Source: Steinernema hermaphroditum (lineage: Eukaryota; Nematoda; Chromadorea; Rhabditida; Steinernematidae). From it: DNA of 64,000 nt. The position numbers and the translations under genes were made by a program. Below, piece by piece: positions 1 to 10,775 of the stretch (the first letter of the stretch is position 1; every line of letters begins with the position of its first letter). The notes beneath the pieces are model-generated. The model was not told the DNA's origin, searched no databases, and saw only the letters and a list, made by a program, of their open reading frames with translations. Location: positions 9,920,001-9,984,000 of the forward strand of contig CM059621.1 in NCBI GenBank assembly GCA_030435675.1. The letters run 5' to 3'.

Positions 1-322
1 GAGCTCATAGTTGCAAGGGCAAATACTGAAAAAGCTGTCCATCAGAGGTCGCACATTCTGGGACGATACCGCGATGACGCAAAAAACGCAGAAGAGCGCC
101 ACTGACTGCGCAACGCAAACCGATATCCAACAGCACGATACACTGATCGGAGCTCAGACGAAAGAGACAGTCACAACAAATTTAACAAAAAAACAGCAAA
201 ACAGATTCAACAAGGTTTCAAGAAGAGTTCATAAATATCTTATCCCTAAACGTTCCGTTTTCGTAGCAGTTCCGGCGGACGAAGGCCCTGTCATCGTCCT
301 CGCATTGTCTTCTTTTTTCCAG

Positions 323-513
323 AACCATCAGTCGCCCAAAAAGTTGATCAGTACATCACAAGAGCACACCATAACCAACCTGGAGTACTTCCGTGCGAGG
401 GGCTGTTCACAGTTATAGATGAGATCCAGGGCAGGGTGCCTGGGTATGACGTCATCACAATAGCTGAAAAGAACGATTTCATGATACACAGACGGTTGAC
501 GGGGCCAGGATAA
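323..513 (+). CDS. Partial 3' terminal exon of an unrecognised gene
   Basis: An open frame follows a good acceptor (TTTTTTCCAG just before 323) and runs about 62 codons to TAA at 511-513. It includes stretches such as VIDEIQGRVPGYDVITIAEK. The composition looks protein-like, and the long pyrimidine-rich acceptor supports a real last exon. I could not find a convincing upstream exon between 1 and 322, so the gene probably continues off the left edge or through exons I cannot join. I do not recognise the family. The frame ends 220 bp before the next gene's start codon. Confidence 0.35.
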
Positions 514-690
514 AGACAAACAAAGGGAATACAAGTGAACGTCGCCTGTTGAATGGTGGCGATTGCAAAAAACTCTTCTGCCGACAGAAATAGCGAATGA
601 CACACAGATCGCGCGACGACTTACGTGGCGCCGTAAACGAAACATAAGCGAAAACAAACACATACATCTGCAGCAAACAATCCCGGAGGG

Positions 691-697
691 TATAAAA
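691..697 (+). promoter_or_regulatory. TATA box of the small Cys-rich gene
   Basis: TATAAAA lies about 43 bp before the ATG at 734, right where a core promoter for a short secreted-protein gene would sit. No other candidate promoter element is clear. Confidence 0.4.
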
Positions 698-733
698 ACC
701 AAAATAAGATACCTCTCCCCGTATTCTGCCAGC

Positions 734-1208
734 ATGCCCCAAATGCGCACTCTCAGAGTTGCTATCGCCCTCCTTCCGCTCATCTTCGTTGCTTATTCAC
801 GTAAGTTAACATCTTGCAGAGATATTTCACTGATACTCTCCTCAGTGGACGAATGCTTTTTTGCATGGAGCGAGCGGACAGCTCCCGAGCAGTGCTCCAG
901 CTCCTCTGACTGCGCTAGTGCTGACGCCAGCTGCATCTTCAGCATCGCTGCCAACAAACACATCTGCTGCAAGCCTAAGGACGGAGCCGTGTTGCCCCGT
1001 AAGGTCCCGCGCTACAATCAGTACAATCAGCAGTAAATATTAAGAGTGTCCCGACGGAACGGCTTCTTTATCTCTAGGGTCGCCCCACAACATGGTGCTT
1101 TGCAACGGTGAGGATGACGACATTTGCCCAGACGGATTCAGCTGCATGAAGAGCGTCACTGACTTCACGAAAGCGTCCGGACAGTCCAACCACATATGTT
1201 GCAAATAA
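734..1208 (+). CDS. Small secreted Cys-rich protein, two-module
   Basis: Three exons are inferred: 734-800, 846-998 and 1078-1208, joined by GT-AG introns of 45 and 79 nt that keep frame. The N-terminus (MPQMRTLRVAIALLPLIF) is a signal peptide. The mature protein has two similar halves, each with a C-x(5,6)-C start and an ICCK end: one around DECFFAWSE...HICCKP, the other around MVLCNGEDDDICPDGFSC...HICCK. The spacing resembles short secreted EB/lustrin-like modules, but I cannot name a family. It is probably extracellular and disulfide-rich. The second ATG (743) would also keep the signal peptide. It converges on the TRMT11 gene with only about 40 bp between the stops, so the 3' UTRs must overlap. 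Confidence 0.65.
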
Positions 1209-1248
1209 GGGGCACTTCACGGAGCACAAAAGTCGAAATAAAAAAAAC

Positions 1249-2609
1249 TTACTCTTCGGGGAATACCGGGAACCAGTACGCTACCCTCCCTCCGATGACC
1301 AGAACGCGAGCGGCCAGCTCCAGGAGATCGAGGAACACCTCGCACAGGTCGTACTTCGACTTTTCGGGAAAGCGCTGGTCGCTAAACGCATCCATTAGGG
1401 CGAACCGCAGCTAGGAACAAACTGAGTTGCGGAGGGAAGCGTCCAGTGCTCTTTGCGCTCCTTGTGACCGACTTTGCGGCATTTCTCTCGCACGCCGTAT
1501 GGAGCTAAACGAAGTCATTCGCGTCCAGGGAGTAATAAGCCAAACTCACGATCTGCGATAAGGGCGTCGAAGATCCCGCTAGAGCAGTTCTGTAGGTGCC
1601 AGAGCCCGTGATGACTGGCATCGGCGATAAGAAGGGACTGGAACATCTGAGTCGTGTCGTACTGATCGAAGTTAGCTCTCAGTGACTCCTTCTCCGTTAG
1701 ATACTTCACTCCTTGTCGCGCCGACTTCCCCTTGGCCTTAGCGATCATGTAATTGATCTCGGTTCCGAAGACCGCACTTCCAAAATGTGCCGCTGGGAGG
1801 ACCAGACCGCCGGTGCCACAGAAGGGATCCAGGACCAAAGAGCCAACACCCGCTTTCACGATGTTGGACTGGATGAACGCCAACTCGGGGTCCATTGTGG
1901 TGTTGCCAATGTATACACGCTCCTGGAGGTTATAAACAGCCTTCAGAGAGCCTTGCCCTTCGCCGATCTAGATACAAGCATAGAGCTGTGCACATAAAGA
2001 ACGAAACACACCATACGACCAAAGTATATTTTGTCAGGTTCACTCGTCCTGTTCTTGTCCATGAACTCCTCGATGAGAGTAAAGACATTTGTGGGGTTGT
2101 CGAGGTTGACCACGGCCTTCTCGAAGGGGAGCATCCTGCCCAGCTCCTTTATCTTTGTTTTGATATAAACTCCGTCGGCTTTTCGGCCGTTCTTCCGCAC
2201 GCGGAAAGCAAACGACTGCGACGGATCATTGAAACTCTGAAGCGTCTTTTGTACTTGTCCTCCAAAGTACCTTTCCACCTACCTCAAAATTCGCCTTCTG
2301 GTCCTCGAAACCCGCAAAAAGTTCCTCGTAAGTGTCAGCTGCTGCGAGTAGTTCGTACGCCGACCGGAGCAGAACGGAACGCGAGAGAATCGCGCTGACG
2401 TCGGCATCGCTTCTGACGTCGACAACGCAAACGTGAACCTAAAAAGATCGAAAATGATAGAAAACGGAGACGATCACCTTCGAAAGGTCGGAAACGGGCG
2501 CCAGGCGGACGTCAAAGAGCGCGGCGATACTTTCTAGTTCTGCGACGCGGAACTTCAGATGCTGCTGCGAGAAGACGAAGACGTAGCGCTTCATCGCCGT
2601 AAGATCCAT
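1249..2609 (-). CDS. TRMT11: tRNA (guanine-10-N2) methyltransferase catalytic subunit, TRMT11-like
   Basis: TRMT11 with TRM112 makes N2-methylguanosine at position 10 of tRNAs. Seen in order on the minus strand: an N-terminal region from MDLTAMKRYVFVFSQQHLKF, a THUMP-like segment (LPFEKAVVNLDNPTNVFTL...IYFGRM), SAM motif I (LVLDPFCGTGGLVLPAAHFG), then the catalytic DPPYGVREK. That last motif forms only when a 45-nt intron near 1510-1555 is removed (GCAGATC joins CTCCATACGG). A second 43-nt intron near 1400 restores KYDLCEVFLDLLELAARVLV and GGRVAYWFPVFPEE. The frame then stops at TAA 1249-1251, shorter than vertebrate TRMT11, which continues for about 100 residues. Either the C-terminus is short or a further exon was missed, although sequence beyond runs into the convergent gene. 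Its start lies about 250 bp from the divergent RPC3 start, so the two probably share a promoter region. Confidence 0.85.
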
Positions 2610-2856
2610 TGCAGTTCCGGATTCGGCGCAGAAGGAGGCGCCTCTCGAGGATCTATCTGTCCGTATGAATTTTAGAAAGCGTCTCGACACGATTTCCGCG
2701 GACTTTCAAAGCTTGAGAATTCCGTCCGAATTCCACGAATTTACCGTCCGAATTCCATAAATTAAGGCTTTAGGCGTGTCGTGGCTTCCTGTTTCCCATG
2801 CATCGTTTACTTCCAGGGATTCCGTTACAAATCAGTTTGTAATTTCTAGGGAACCT

Positions 2857-4709
2857 ATGTCTTCGGCGATCTCACAGCTCTGTGCCGTAATTATCAGAGA
2901 ACGCTATGGAAACACTCCTTTGGCCATAGTTGGCGCACTGGCCAAGGGTCCTCTGCCGCTTCCTGTGATCGCAAAGGAGTTGGCACCCAACTTCAGGCTC
3001 CGCAAGGCGAGTTTTATCCCCATTCAAGCGGCTAACCGTGGGATTGCAGATAAAGCGAGCTTTGGCGACTCTGGTCCATTTCGGATACGTCTCCTTCAAA
3101 CTCGATGGCGTACGTGCGATGTACCAGCTTGAGTCCAGCATGATCTTGAATTGTTTGAAAATTCCGAGGGTCTGCGCCAATTTATTTGGAAGCTATGGAC
3201 CATCTGCTGACGCTCTGTTCTTGGAATTCATGATGTTCGGGAAGCAGCCCTACTCGAGAGCCGTTCGCGAAGCTAGTAAGGGTGCAGTCGAGGTAGGCTC
3301 TCTGTTAATATCCCCCGATTGTGAGTTATTTTTCAGGAGCTTTCCAACATCCGAGCCATTTTCCACAGTCTTGTCGACACACATCTTCTTCAGCGATGTC
3401 CTGCAGTCGTACTCGAGGCCCACGATTGTCCAGTGTTCGAAGAGAACTATGATCGCCGCTCACTTCCTGATATTTTTTTCGGAGATGAAGTTACAAAGTA
3501 CTTGGAGCAAGGCGGCAAGTGTGAACCTTTGGATGGCGTACCAAGGAAGCGGAAATTCGATGACAGAAAGGAGGAAGCTCCTGACGCTGGCATCTTATGG
3601 AGCATTGACTGGGTCCGAGTCGACCGCCTTCTGCGCGACTACCTGGTCCGAGAGGCTATCGCGATGTGCAACATCGTGGATCCCGTTTGCAAAAACACAG
3701 CGTTCTCCTTCATCCACCTCTGCCAAACTCGCTGCGAGATTCACGCCCTGAGCTCCGCAGCGACAGCTGTAATGTTGAGTGTTGTGTGGTGGACTATGAG
3801 CTTGCGCTTTCCAGGTTGCTGACATCGTGCGCGCCACCAAGGAGAACAACCCCACGCTAGAGAAACACACTATTGAACGAGCACTTCGAATTCTGCACGA
3901 AGACTCTCAAGGAATTATCAGGCGGACTGGCGACAGTGCCGGTGGACTCTACGTCCTTGACTACGATAAAGCGATTACGCTGCTTTGTGAGGTGCAGATT
4001 GAATCCTACATACGTGAAAAGCTCGGCACACGCGCTGTCAGGATCTTCAAGCTGTTGCTGCAGAAAGGGTTCCTCGAGGAAGAGCAAGTTGGTCGTGTTG
4101 CACTCGTCAGAATCTGACTCTCTGCCTTCAGATCGAAAAGTTTGTGATGATGTCCGCAAAGGAAACCCGGGAATTGACGTATGCCTTGGTAGATGCGAGT
4201 TTTGTCAGTATTCGGGTAAACATCTCTATCTCGCCACTTTGTTAAGCATTGCCTGTAATTGCAGCACATTTCGAAAACCAATGATTTCGCGCCCGCCAGA
4301 ACTTTTTATCTCTACCATGTCAATATGCCCAATGTAGTCTCTCATATGCTCAACGCCACAGCTAAGGTAAGTGGCTTTCCATGTCTTCGACTACGACTTC
4401 ATCTTGCAGAGTATTTATAACATAGTGGTGCGTCGATTGCACGAAGATAAGCGTTACGCCGGTCTCCTGGAACAGAAACTGAAACTGGACGAAGTGCTCA
4501 AGAAGATTGCGGAGTCAGAAAACCTCACCGCCGATGAGAAGACGGAGCAAGAAGAAGACGTCAAGGACACATATATGAGCAACGAGGACCGAGCGTTCCT
4601 GGAAAAGTACGAAGGTGCCGTGAAGAAAGCAAGCCTTATCGAAGTGCTGCAAGCCGATACGTTCATGATGTTTGAACAGTATTTGACGTACTGCAAACTA
4701 CGTTGTTGA
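2857..4709 (+). CDS. POLR3C: DNA-directed RNA polymerase III subunit RPC3
   Basis: RPC3 is the winged-helix subunit of the Pol III initiation subcomplex (RPC3-RPC6-RPC7) in the nucleus. It starts at MSSAISQLCAVIIRERYGN. Recognisable blocks follow: LATLVHFGYVSFKLDG, FGSYGPSADALFLEFMM, LRILHEDSQGIIRRTGDSAG, IREKLGTRAVRIFKLLLQKG, then IEKFVMMSAKETRELTYALV and a C-terminal helical region from AFHVFDYDFILQSIYNIVVR to the stop. Joins keep frame. The first intron (3007-3049, 43 nt) begins GC rather than GT; others are near 3294-3337, 3760-3820, 4088-4130 and 4200-4370. The protein looks complete. It is divergent from TRMT11 across a spacer of about 250 bp. Confidence 0.9.
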
Positions 4710-6585
4710 TTTTTTTGTTGATTGTTCGCTGTTGTTGTTGGAGAGAAACATATGTTTATCTTGATATTTCATGCACCACAGTGTGATTGAGGACGTGTTG
4801 TGCCGAGGAAGCGTACTGCATCACTCGAGGGGAGAACTCGTCTCCACGATCTGTGCACACCAATTTGGTCGTATGACAGAATTTCTCTGACGTTTCTCCA
4901 CTGATGGTAGACAAGCATTCAGGACGCTGCCGTCTCCCAAACGTCTTTTTTCGCGCCAGTCGATCCGATTGTGCAAACGCAGTCTCGGAAGGTGAATGCG
5001 CAAACAATCCCTCGGTTACATACAAATCGTTATCGGTGGAGCGGTGCCGCCAGCCAATACCCTGAACTCCGGCTGTTTTTGAGCGCAGCAATAACACCTG
5101 AGGCGTCAATTAGCGGCGTCCATGTCATTAGGTCGTATACAACTAGGAAAACCGAAGATTTTCCCGGGAGCGGCCTTTGCAAAAACACAAAAACAGGGAG
5201 TGTCGTGCAAAGAGATTTCGACCGCCGACGAGTCATTGCATCCGCAAGTGACTCATTGGAAGGTGAATCCGTTGCGTCGATTTGCATCCCTAGACGGCCA
5301 AAAAACGGTGAGTCGACCGACTGCGTGGCGACAGTTGCTTTGTCAGCATAATAGAAACAGCGCGGCGTTCGACCTTCGGTTTCCCATGGGTGGCGAAAGA
5401 CCAGAGAGTGAGTGATCAAGAGGAAACCGGACAGAGGTCGCTCGCATAATCGCTCGTTCAGGATTATGCGCTCCGATGGTGTAATCGCCTTCCGGAGCGA
5501 TTTTCTGCCCACCCGAACGGTGCTGAATATTCAAAAACAATGCCGGAACTGAGCGCGCAAACAAAATGGACCAGCGAGGAAAGTAACAATAGATAACCTT
5601 GCGCGTCAACGATTTGACGGAGAGAAAACGTGCGGAAAGTGAACAGATAAGAAGTTGCGAGCCCCGATGGTCACCTTGTGATCGTAGTCGACTCAAAAGA
5701 ACTTCCCCCGTGTGTGTTCTTTGGATGAATCGAAGAAAACCGATATTCTGCTGCGGCACCACTCATCGCGCGAAGATCTTTCTATAGCCCCTTAAGAGCT
5801 TTCCAACGCCTTCGCCTCACTGGCACCCTGCAACCACAGCGCGGCACATTCTCCGATCATCGTTTGAAGCGCGCGACGGCAAGATCACCAGCTGGCGCAC
5901 ACAAGTTGCGTGAAAATAGAAACAGAACTGTACGCGGCATCTTTTTCCGAATCTGCGTTGCTGATCTTCGACCGGCAAAGGATATGTCGCCAAACATCGC
6001 TTTGCTGTAAAGCAAGCGAACAAAAACAAATGAACCATTAACTGTGAAGGTGGACTCTGAAAACATTCAAGTGGCGGTGTCCATCTTGGTGTCCATCCAT
6101 TCCCCTCACACTCCTGCCATCAACTCCTTTTTCCATCGAGCATAAACGCCATCCCTCGTTGCATCATCATCCACGCGCGCAGAGAATTCTCCCCTGCAGA
6201 GTCCGAAACGAGCCAGAAACACCTCCGGGATATTGGATTAGGTCCCGTCGCGCGTGTGCTTGCAGTGATGCTCACCTTCTGCAGCGCAAATCGAAACTTC
6301 GAGAAGGAACTGTTGGCAGACAGCCGCATTATGCTAATTTTGGCAGGGACGCAGTTCGTATCGGGCGAGGGGTCGCGCCGCAATGTGGGCGGAGACTGTC
6401 TCGCGCGAGACACGTTAAAAGCAAGGGGTGCCAGAAGGCTGCACCGCTCACTCAGTCGTCCCCCATGGTCGCTCACGGGCGGTTCGGCCCTCCTCGCCTT
6501 TCTACTTGCGATTTCTGCTCCGTGTTTTTTTCAGCGCGATGTCCGTTCATCCATATTCATACGATGTGTGTGTTGCAGGAAAACA
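4710..6585 (+). other. Intergenic stretch without a supportable gene
   Basis: About 1.9 kb between RPC3 and arginine kinase. Open frames occur on both strands, but none shows conserved motifs, splice-linked partners or protein-like composition. The last part (near 6520-6580) is pyrimidine-rich and ends in TGTGTTGCAG just before the arginine kinase ATG, which is either the 3' border of a 5'-UTR intron or a trans-splice acceptor. Confidence 0.5.
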
Positions 6586-7848
6586 ATGGCTGACGCTGCC
6601 ACCATCAAAAAGATCGAGGAGGGCTTTGCCAAGCTCCAGGCATCCAAGGACTGTCACTCCCTTCTGAAGAAGTACCTCACCAAGGAGGTGATGGACAAGC
6701 TGAAGGGAAAGAAGACTGCTCTTGGAGCGACTCTTCTTGATGTGATCCAGTCTGGTGTCGCCAACCTCGACTCTGGTGTTGGTGTGTATGCCCCTGGTAA
6801 GGACAGTGCCCTACTGCCCCATATAATTTAGTCCGTTTGTAGATGCTGAGTCATACACCCTCTTCAAGGATCTTTTCGATCCTCTGATCGAGGACTACCA
6901 CAATGGTTTCGGTGCGAACCAGAAGCAGCCCGCCACCGATCTTGGAGAGGATAAGCTTTCCGTACAGTCCTAAATATCAAGATGGTGATAAAGATTTCCA
7001 TTTCAGCAACTTGCTGACCTTGATCCCGAGGGAAAGTTCATCAACTCTACCCGCATTCGCTGCGGCCGTTCGTTCGCGGGATACCCTTTCAACCCCTGTC
7101 TTACTGAGGCCAACTACCTCGAGATGGAAGGCAAAGTCAAGAAGGTTTTCGGCGAAATGAAGGAAGCGGAGCTCCAAGGAACTTACTATCCCCTCGATGG
7201 AATGACTAAAGAGGTCCAGACTCAGCTTATCCAGGATCACTTCCTTTTCAAGGAGGGTGACCGGTAGGAATTTTGTGCAATTGTTTCAGTCGTAACTGAT
7301 TATTTTTTTAGTTTCCTCCAGGCTGCCAACGCTTGCCGCTATTGGCCCAAGGGACGTGGTATCTACCACAATAAGAACAAGACTTTCCTTGTCTGGGTCA
7401 ACGAGGAGGATCATCTCCGCATCATCTCCATGCAAAAAGGAGGAAACGTCGGACAGGTCCTTGGGCGCTTGATTAAGGGAGCTAAGGCTATCCAGGAGCA
7501 GGCTCCGTTCTCGCGCGATGAACGCCTCGGTTGGCTCACTTTCTGTCCGTCTAACCTTGGGTAAGAGTCAAAGTCACACGGCGCCTTTTATTTCATTATA
7601 TTTACAGAACCACCGTCCGTGCTTCAGTGCACATCAAGCTGCCGAAGACGAGCGCCCGCCCCGACTTTAAAAAGATCTGTGATGATCTCAAGCTCCAGAT
7701 TCGCGGAATTCACGGAGAACACTCTGAGTCTGCAGGCGGTGTCTACGACATTTCCAACAAGGCCCGCCTTGGACTTACTGAGTTCGAGGCCGTGAAGCAG
7801 ATGTATGACGGTGTCAAGTACCTCATTGAGCTTGAGAAGAAGGCTTAA
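6586..7848 (+). CDS. Arginine kinase
   Basis: Transfers phosphate between ATP and arginine to buffer energy in invertebrate cells. The ATG follows the acceptor TTGCAG by 7 nt. N-terminal domain: [40 protein letters not shown] (guanidino-specificity region), then [20 protein letters not shown]. Catalytic domain: [20 protein letters not shown], then the nucleotide-binding [24 protein letters not shown] segment ([13 protein letters not shown]), and the reactive cysteine in [18 protein letters not shown]. The flexible loop and C-terminal [20 protein letters not shown] are intact. There are four short introns (near 6798, 6970, 7267 and 7563). The length, about 355 residues, matches the single-domain family. 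A GC-balanced codon choice rich in C-ending codons suggests high expression (inference). Confidence 0.95.
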
Positions 7849-8156
7849 GCTTTCGTCTGTCGGGCTTCTTGCTTCTACCGCTAGTGTAATAATTTAAGTG
7901 TAAATGAATGGACTTGTTCACAAATTGTCTTTGTATATGTTGTAATCAACGGAGGTCGCCCTGCTTATGCTTAGGACTGTTGACGGGTTTCGTGAAGATG
8001 TTGACCGATTCGGTGACATTGCGATGTTCAATAGTGCCGTCGATGGCCTAGAAACCGGATGCAAATCAATTTATAGGGGAGCTGGGGGCACGGGTTATTT
8101 GATTTACAAATTCGTTCTCAACGTTGAATTTGAATTTATTTGCGTTATCAAACATT

Positions 8157-9185
8157 TTACACGTTGACGCACCCCAAATCTAGCCACAACTGCCTGGCTT
8201 CTTCTTGCGCTCGGTGTCGCCATCGTCTGCTGCCTAGTTTCTTCGTAAACTCATCAGTCCATCGGGTCCGTGGTCTTCCGAGGGGCCTCTTCACGGGAGG
8301 GCGCCATTCTTCTAGTCGACTGGACCACTTTTCCGGGTTTCCGTTCGCCATCTTCCAGGCTAAGTTCCACTTTCGTCTTCTTGCCGTGTCGTCGATGTCT
8401 TTCACCTTGGTCACGCCTCGGAGCCACTCGTTGCTCTTTCTGTCTAGCAGACGGACTCCGGCGATCAGCGCGATATCGTCTGCAAATCGAAGATTGGAGA
8501 GCTTCGTACCATTGATGTTGATTCCGAAGTCATCCCAGTCGAGTTCTCTGAAGACGTCTTCGAGCGTCGCCGTAAAAAGCTTCGGACTTATGGTGTCGCC
8601 CTGGCGGACTCCTCGCTGTATCTTGATCGGCACCCGTTCTTCGCCGAGTTGGACGTAGGACGAAGCTTCTGCGTAGATCTTCCGGAGCAGGTTGATGATC
8701 GCGGCCGGGACTCCTTGGCGCTTGATCGCGTTCCACACAGCGTTGATCTCCACGGAGTCGAATGCCTTTTCAAAGTCGATGAAAGCGATGAAGAGTGGTA
8801 TTCGGTATTCACGCGTCTTCTCCAACAGTAGATTGATGGCTTGAAGGTGATCGACGGTTGAATAGTTTCTTCGGAATCCTGCTTGTTCTGGAGGTTGCTC
8901 AGTATCCAAAATCCGCTCAATCCGCGTGACAATCACCTTGGTCAGGATTTTATACACAGCGGAGAGCAGGGAGATCGGCCTGTAGTTTTTCAGTTGCATC
9001 GGATCTCCTTTCTTGAACAGGAGAATAGTCGATGAGTCAGTCAATTTCTCGGGAACTTCGCAGTTTCGAAGGCACCAGTTCAGGACTCCAGTCAGAAGGC
9101 TTAGAATACTGTCTTTCACAACTTTCAGCATCTCCACCGTAACCTTGTCCATTCCTGGGCATCTTCCGGTCCTCATCTTCTTCAT
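8157..9185 (-). pseudogene. Reverse transcriptase part of the RTE-like element (internal deletion)
   Basis: RT motifs are clear in one 342-codon frame: LTDSSTILLFKKGDPMQLKN, NYRPISLLSAVYKILTKVIV, EQAGFRRNYSTVDHLQ, FIDFEKAFDSV, IQRGVRQGDTISPKLF and the catalytic RFADDIALI. Immediately after FADDIALIAG the frame jumps to a C-terminal region with WKMANGNPEKW and RPLGRPRTRWTDE. The thumb and much of the connecting region expected in full RTE elements are absent, although the frame stays open. Enzyme activity is unlikely. Confidence 0.85.
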
Positions 9186-9222
9186 CGCTTCTTCTACTTC
9201 GTCCGGGAGGATTTCTGGGCAG

Positions 9223-10454
9223 TCATCTGGCGCTTCGGAGGCTTCGTACTCGATGATGACGCTTGAGGCGCATAGATCTTCGTAGAATTCCTTGACGGCC
9301 CCGTGGATCTGCGTTTTTGTCGAGCAGAGATGTACGTCTTTGTCGCGCAGCTGTGACGATTCGTCTTCTCCCGGTGGCGACTTCGCCGCGAACCTTCCTG
9401 AGTCCTTTGAAATTCGTCACGGCTTCTTCAACAAGGCGGCGATGATGTTCGTTGACATCGTTTCGCACCTCACGGCGGATCAGCTTGTTCAGCTCCGTGA
9501 GGGCGATCCGGTCGCTGCTTGTGACTTGGCGTTGCCGAAGAAAGTACCTCTGTCGCAGGAGATCGGTGGTTCTTGAGCTGAGTCGATTCTTCTTCTCTTC
9601 ATCTTCTTTTGCGAACCAAGCGGCTTCATGAACGTAGTCGGTGAGCTGGGCATATCCGTCCGGCGATTCCGTGTTGATCCTCGGCGGGTTCAGGGCGACT
9701 GCCATCTTGAGGAGCTCCCGATTCAGCTTCTTCTTCTTCGTGGATGGCTGATCTTCTCTCCAGAGCCTCGGTGTCGGAGGTTGGATCGTCGCTCGAAGAA
9801 TCCGGTGGTCTGAGCCTGCGTTGTGGGATTCCAGGACGTTTAAACTTCGGAACTGGATGCTTATCGGAGCCAAAATGTAGTCAATGCAATTCTTGGATCT
9901 TCCGTTCGGCGAAATCCATGTCCATTTGCGTCCTGGTCGGCTCTTGAAGTAGGAGTTTACCGACCGGAGTCGAAAATCTTCGCACAGGTCGACCAGAAGT
10001 TGTGCGCGCCGATTTCTATCACCGTAGCCGTGGTTTCCGAGCGCTTCTTCTTCTTCATCAAGTCTTCGGCCCATCTTCGCGTTCATATCTCCGAGCAGTC
10101 CGAGCAGTCGCGCTTCAGTGGATTCTTCAAGAGGAATCCGGTGCCCGAAGCGCTTGTACTGTCATCTGGTCCTGCATGGAAGAAGCAGAAATCCGAGTCT
10201 TCCAGGTCCATGGCGCCGAAGTTCTTCCATCTAAGCTCGGTGAGGGCGATGACGTCGATGTTGGTCTTCTCCAACTCCTTCTGCAGTTCGATGAGGCGTG
10301 GCGTTGACGACATCTGGCGTACATTGAGTGTCCCAAGCACAACGCGAGGGTACGGGCGGGGGTGGAATATTTCTAGACTCTGCGGTTCCAATGCTTCTGA
10401 GTCTAGCCCTCGCTGTCTAGATGCGAGCGGCGGAGGGATCCGACCTCTCACCAC
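9223..10454 (-). pseudogene. Endonuclease part of the RTE-like element (deleted and frameshifted)
   Basis: Two overlapping frames cover an APE-like endonuclease. The 5' frame has LGTLNVRQMSSTPRLIELQK, VIALTELRWKNFGAMD and SGTGFLLKNP. The 3' frame resumes at DMNAKMGRR and has WTWISPNGRSKNCIDYILAP and the terminal SDHRI. About 80 codons of the usual domain between these two parts are missing, at about 10083, together with a frame change. A second frame break separates this frame from the RT frame near 9200-9300. Confidence 0.8.
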
Positions 10455-10489
10455 CGCGACAGACGAGAGAGTGCGTCGTTCTCAACGTT

Positions 10490-10775
10490 AAATAGGAGAA
10501 AGTGCGCATAGAATGCTTATGGATGGGAATGTTCTGATTCAAGATTACGGTAAAGAGTTTTAAGGGGTGAGCGGTACTTCCCATCAGTTCCAATGCGGTC
10601 GCTGGTTGAAGTGTCACAGGTGTCCGTGCCTATCTTCCGGAAAGTTTTAAGTTTTGAAAGTTACAACCCAAAGACTAATCGTTTTATTCGCTAAGCTCGT
10701 TTCCGCTAACAACGTTTCGAAATGCACATATGGACGCGAACTCCCATAAGTCAAATGCATTTCGACCATCTGGAG
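10490..10775 (-). other. Intergenic, with poly-A signal of the CBM48-like gene
   Basis: A short spacer between the retrotransposon's target duplication and the stop codon at 10776. It contains an AATAAA on the minus strand near 10683-10688, which fits the 3' end of the CBM48-like transcript. Nothing else is evident. Confidence 0.45.

Larger units (their letters stand above)
8126..10475 (-). mobile_element. RTE-like non-LTR retrotransposon, internally deleted, with 14-bp target duplication
   Basis: The identical 14-mer TCGTTCTCAACGTT occurs at 8112-8125 and 10476-10489 and exactly brackets the element. Read on the minus strand, it carries an APE-type endonuclease (LGTLNVRQMS near the 5' end; NCIDYILAPI and SDHRILRATI) followed by reverse transcriptase. 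The 3' end is a short AAATTCAAATTCAA tail, as expected of RTE-clade elements rather than poly-A. The product is broken: part of the endonuclease middle, and a large piece between the RT catalytic motif and the C-terminal GRPRTRW segment, are missing. It is inserted about 270 bp downstream of arginine kinase in opposite orientation. Confidence 0.88.

Noticed and set aside
11..418. A 135-codon plus-strand open frame at the window start.
   Set aside because: Low-complexity Thr/Gln/Lys composition. The better-supported exon in this stretch (323-513) uses another frame after a good acceptor.
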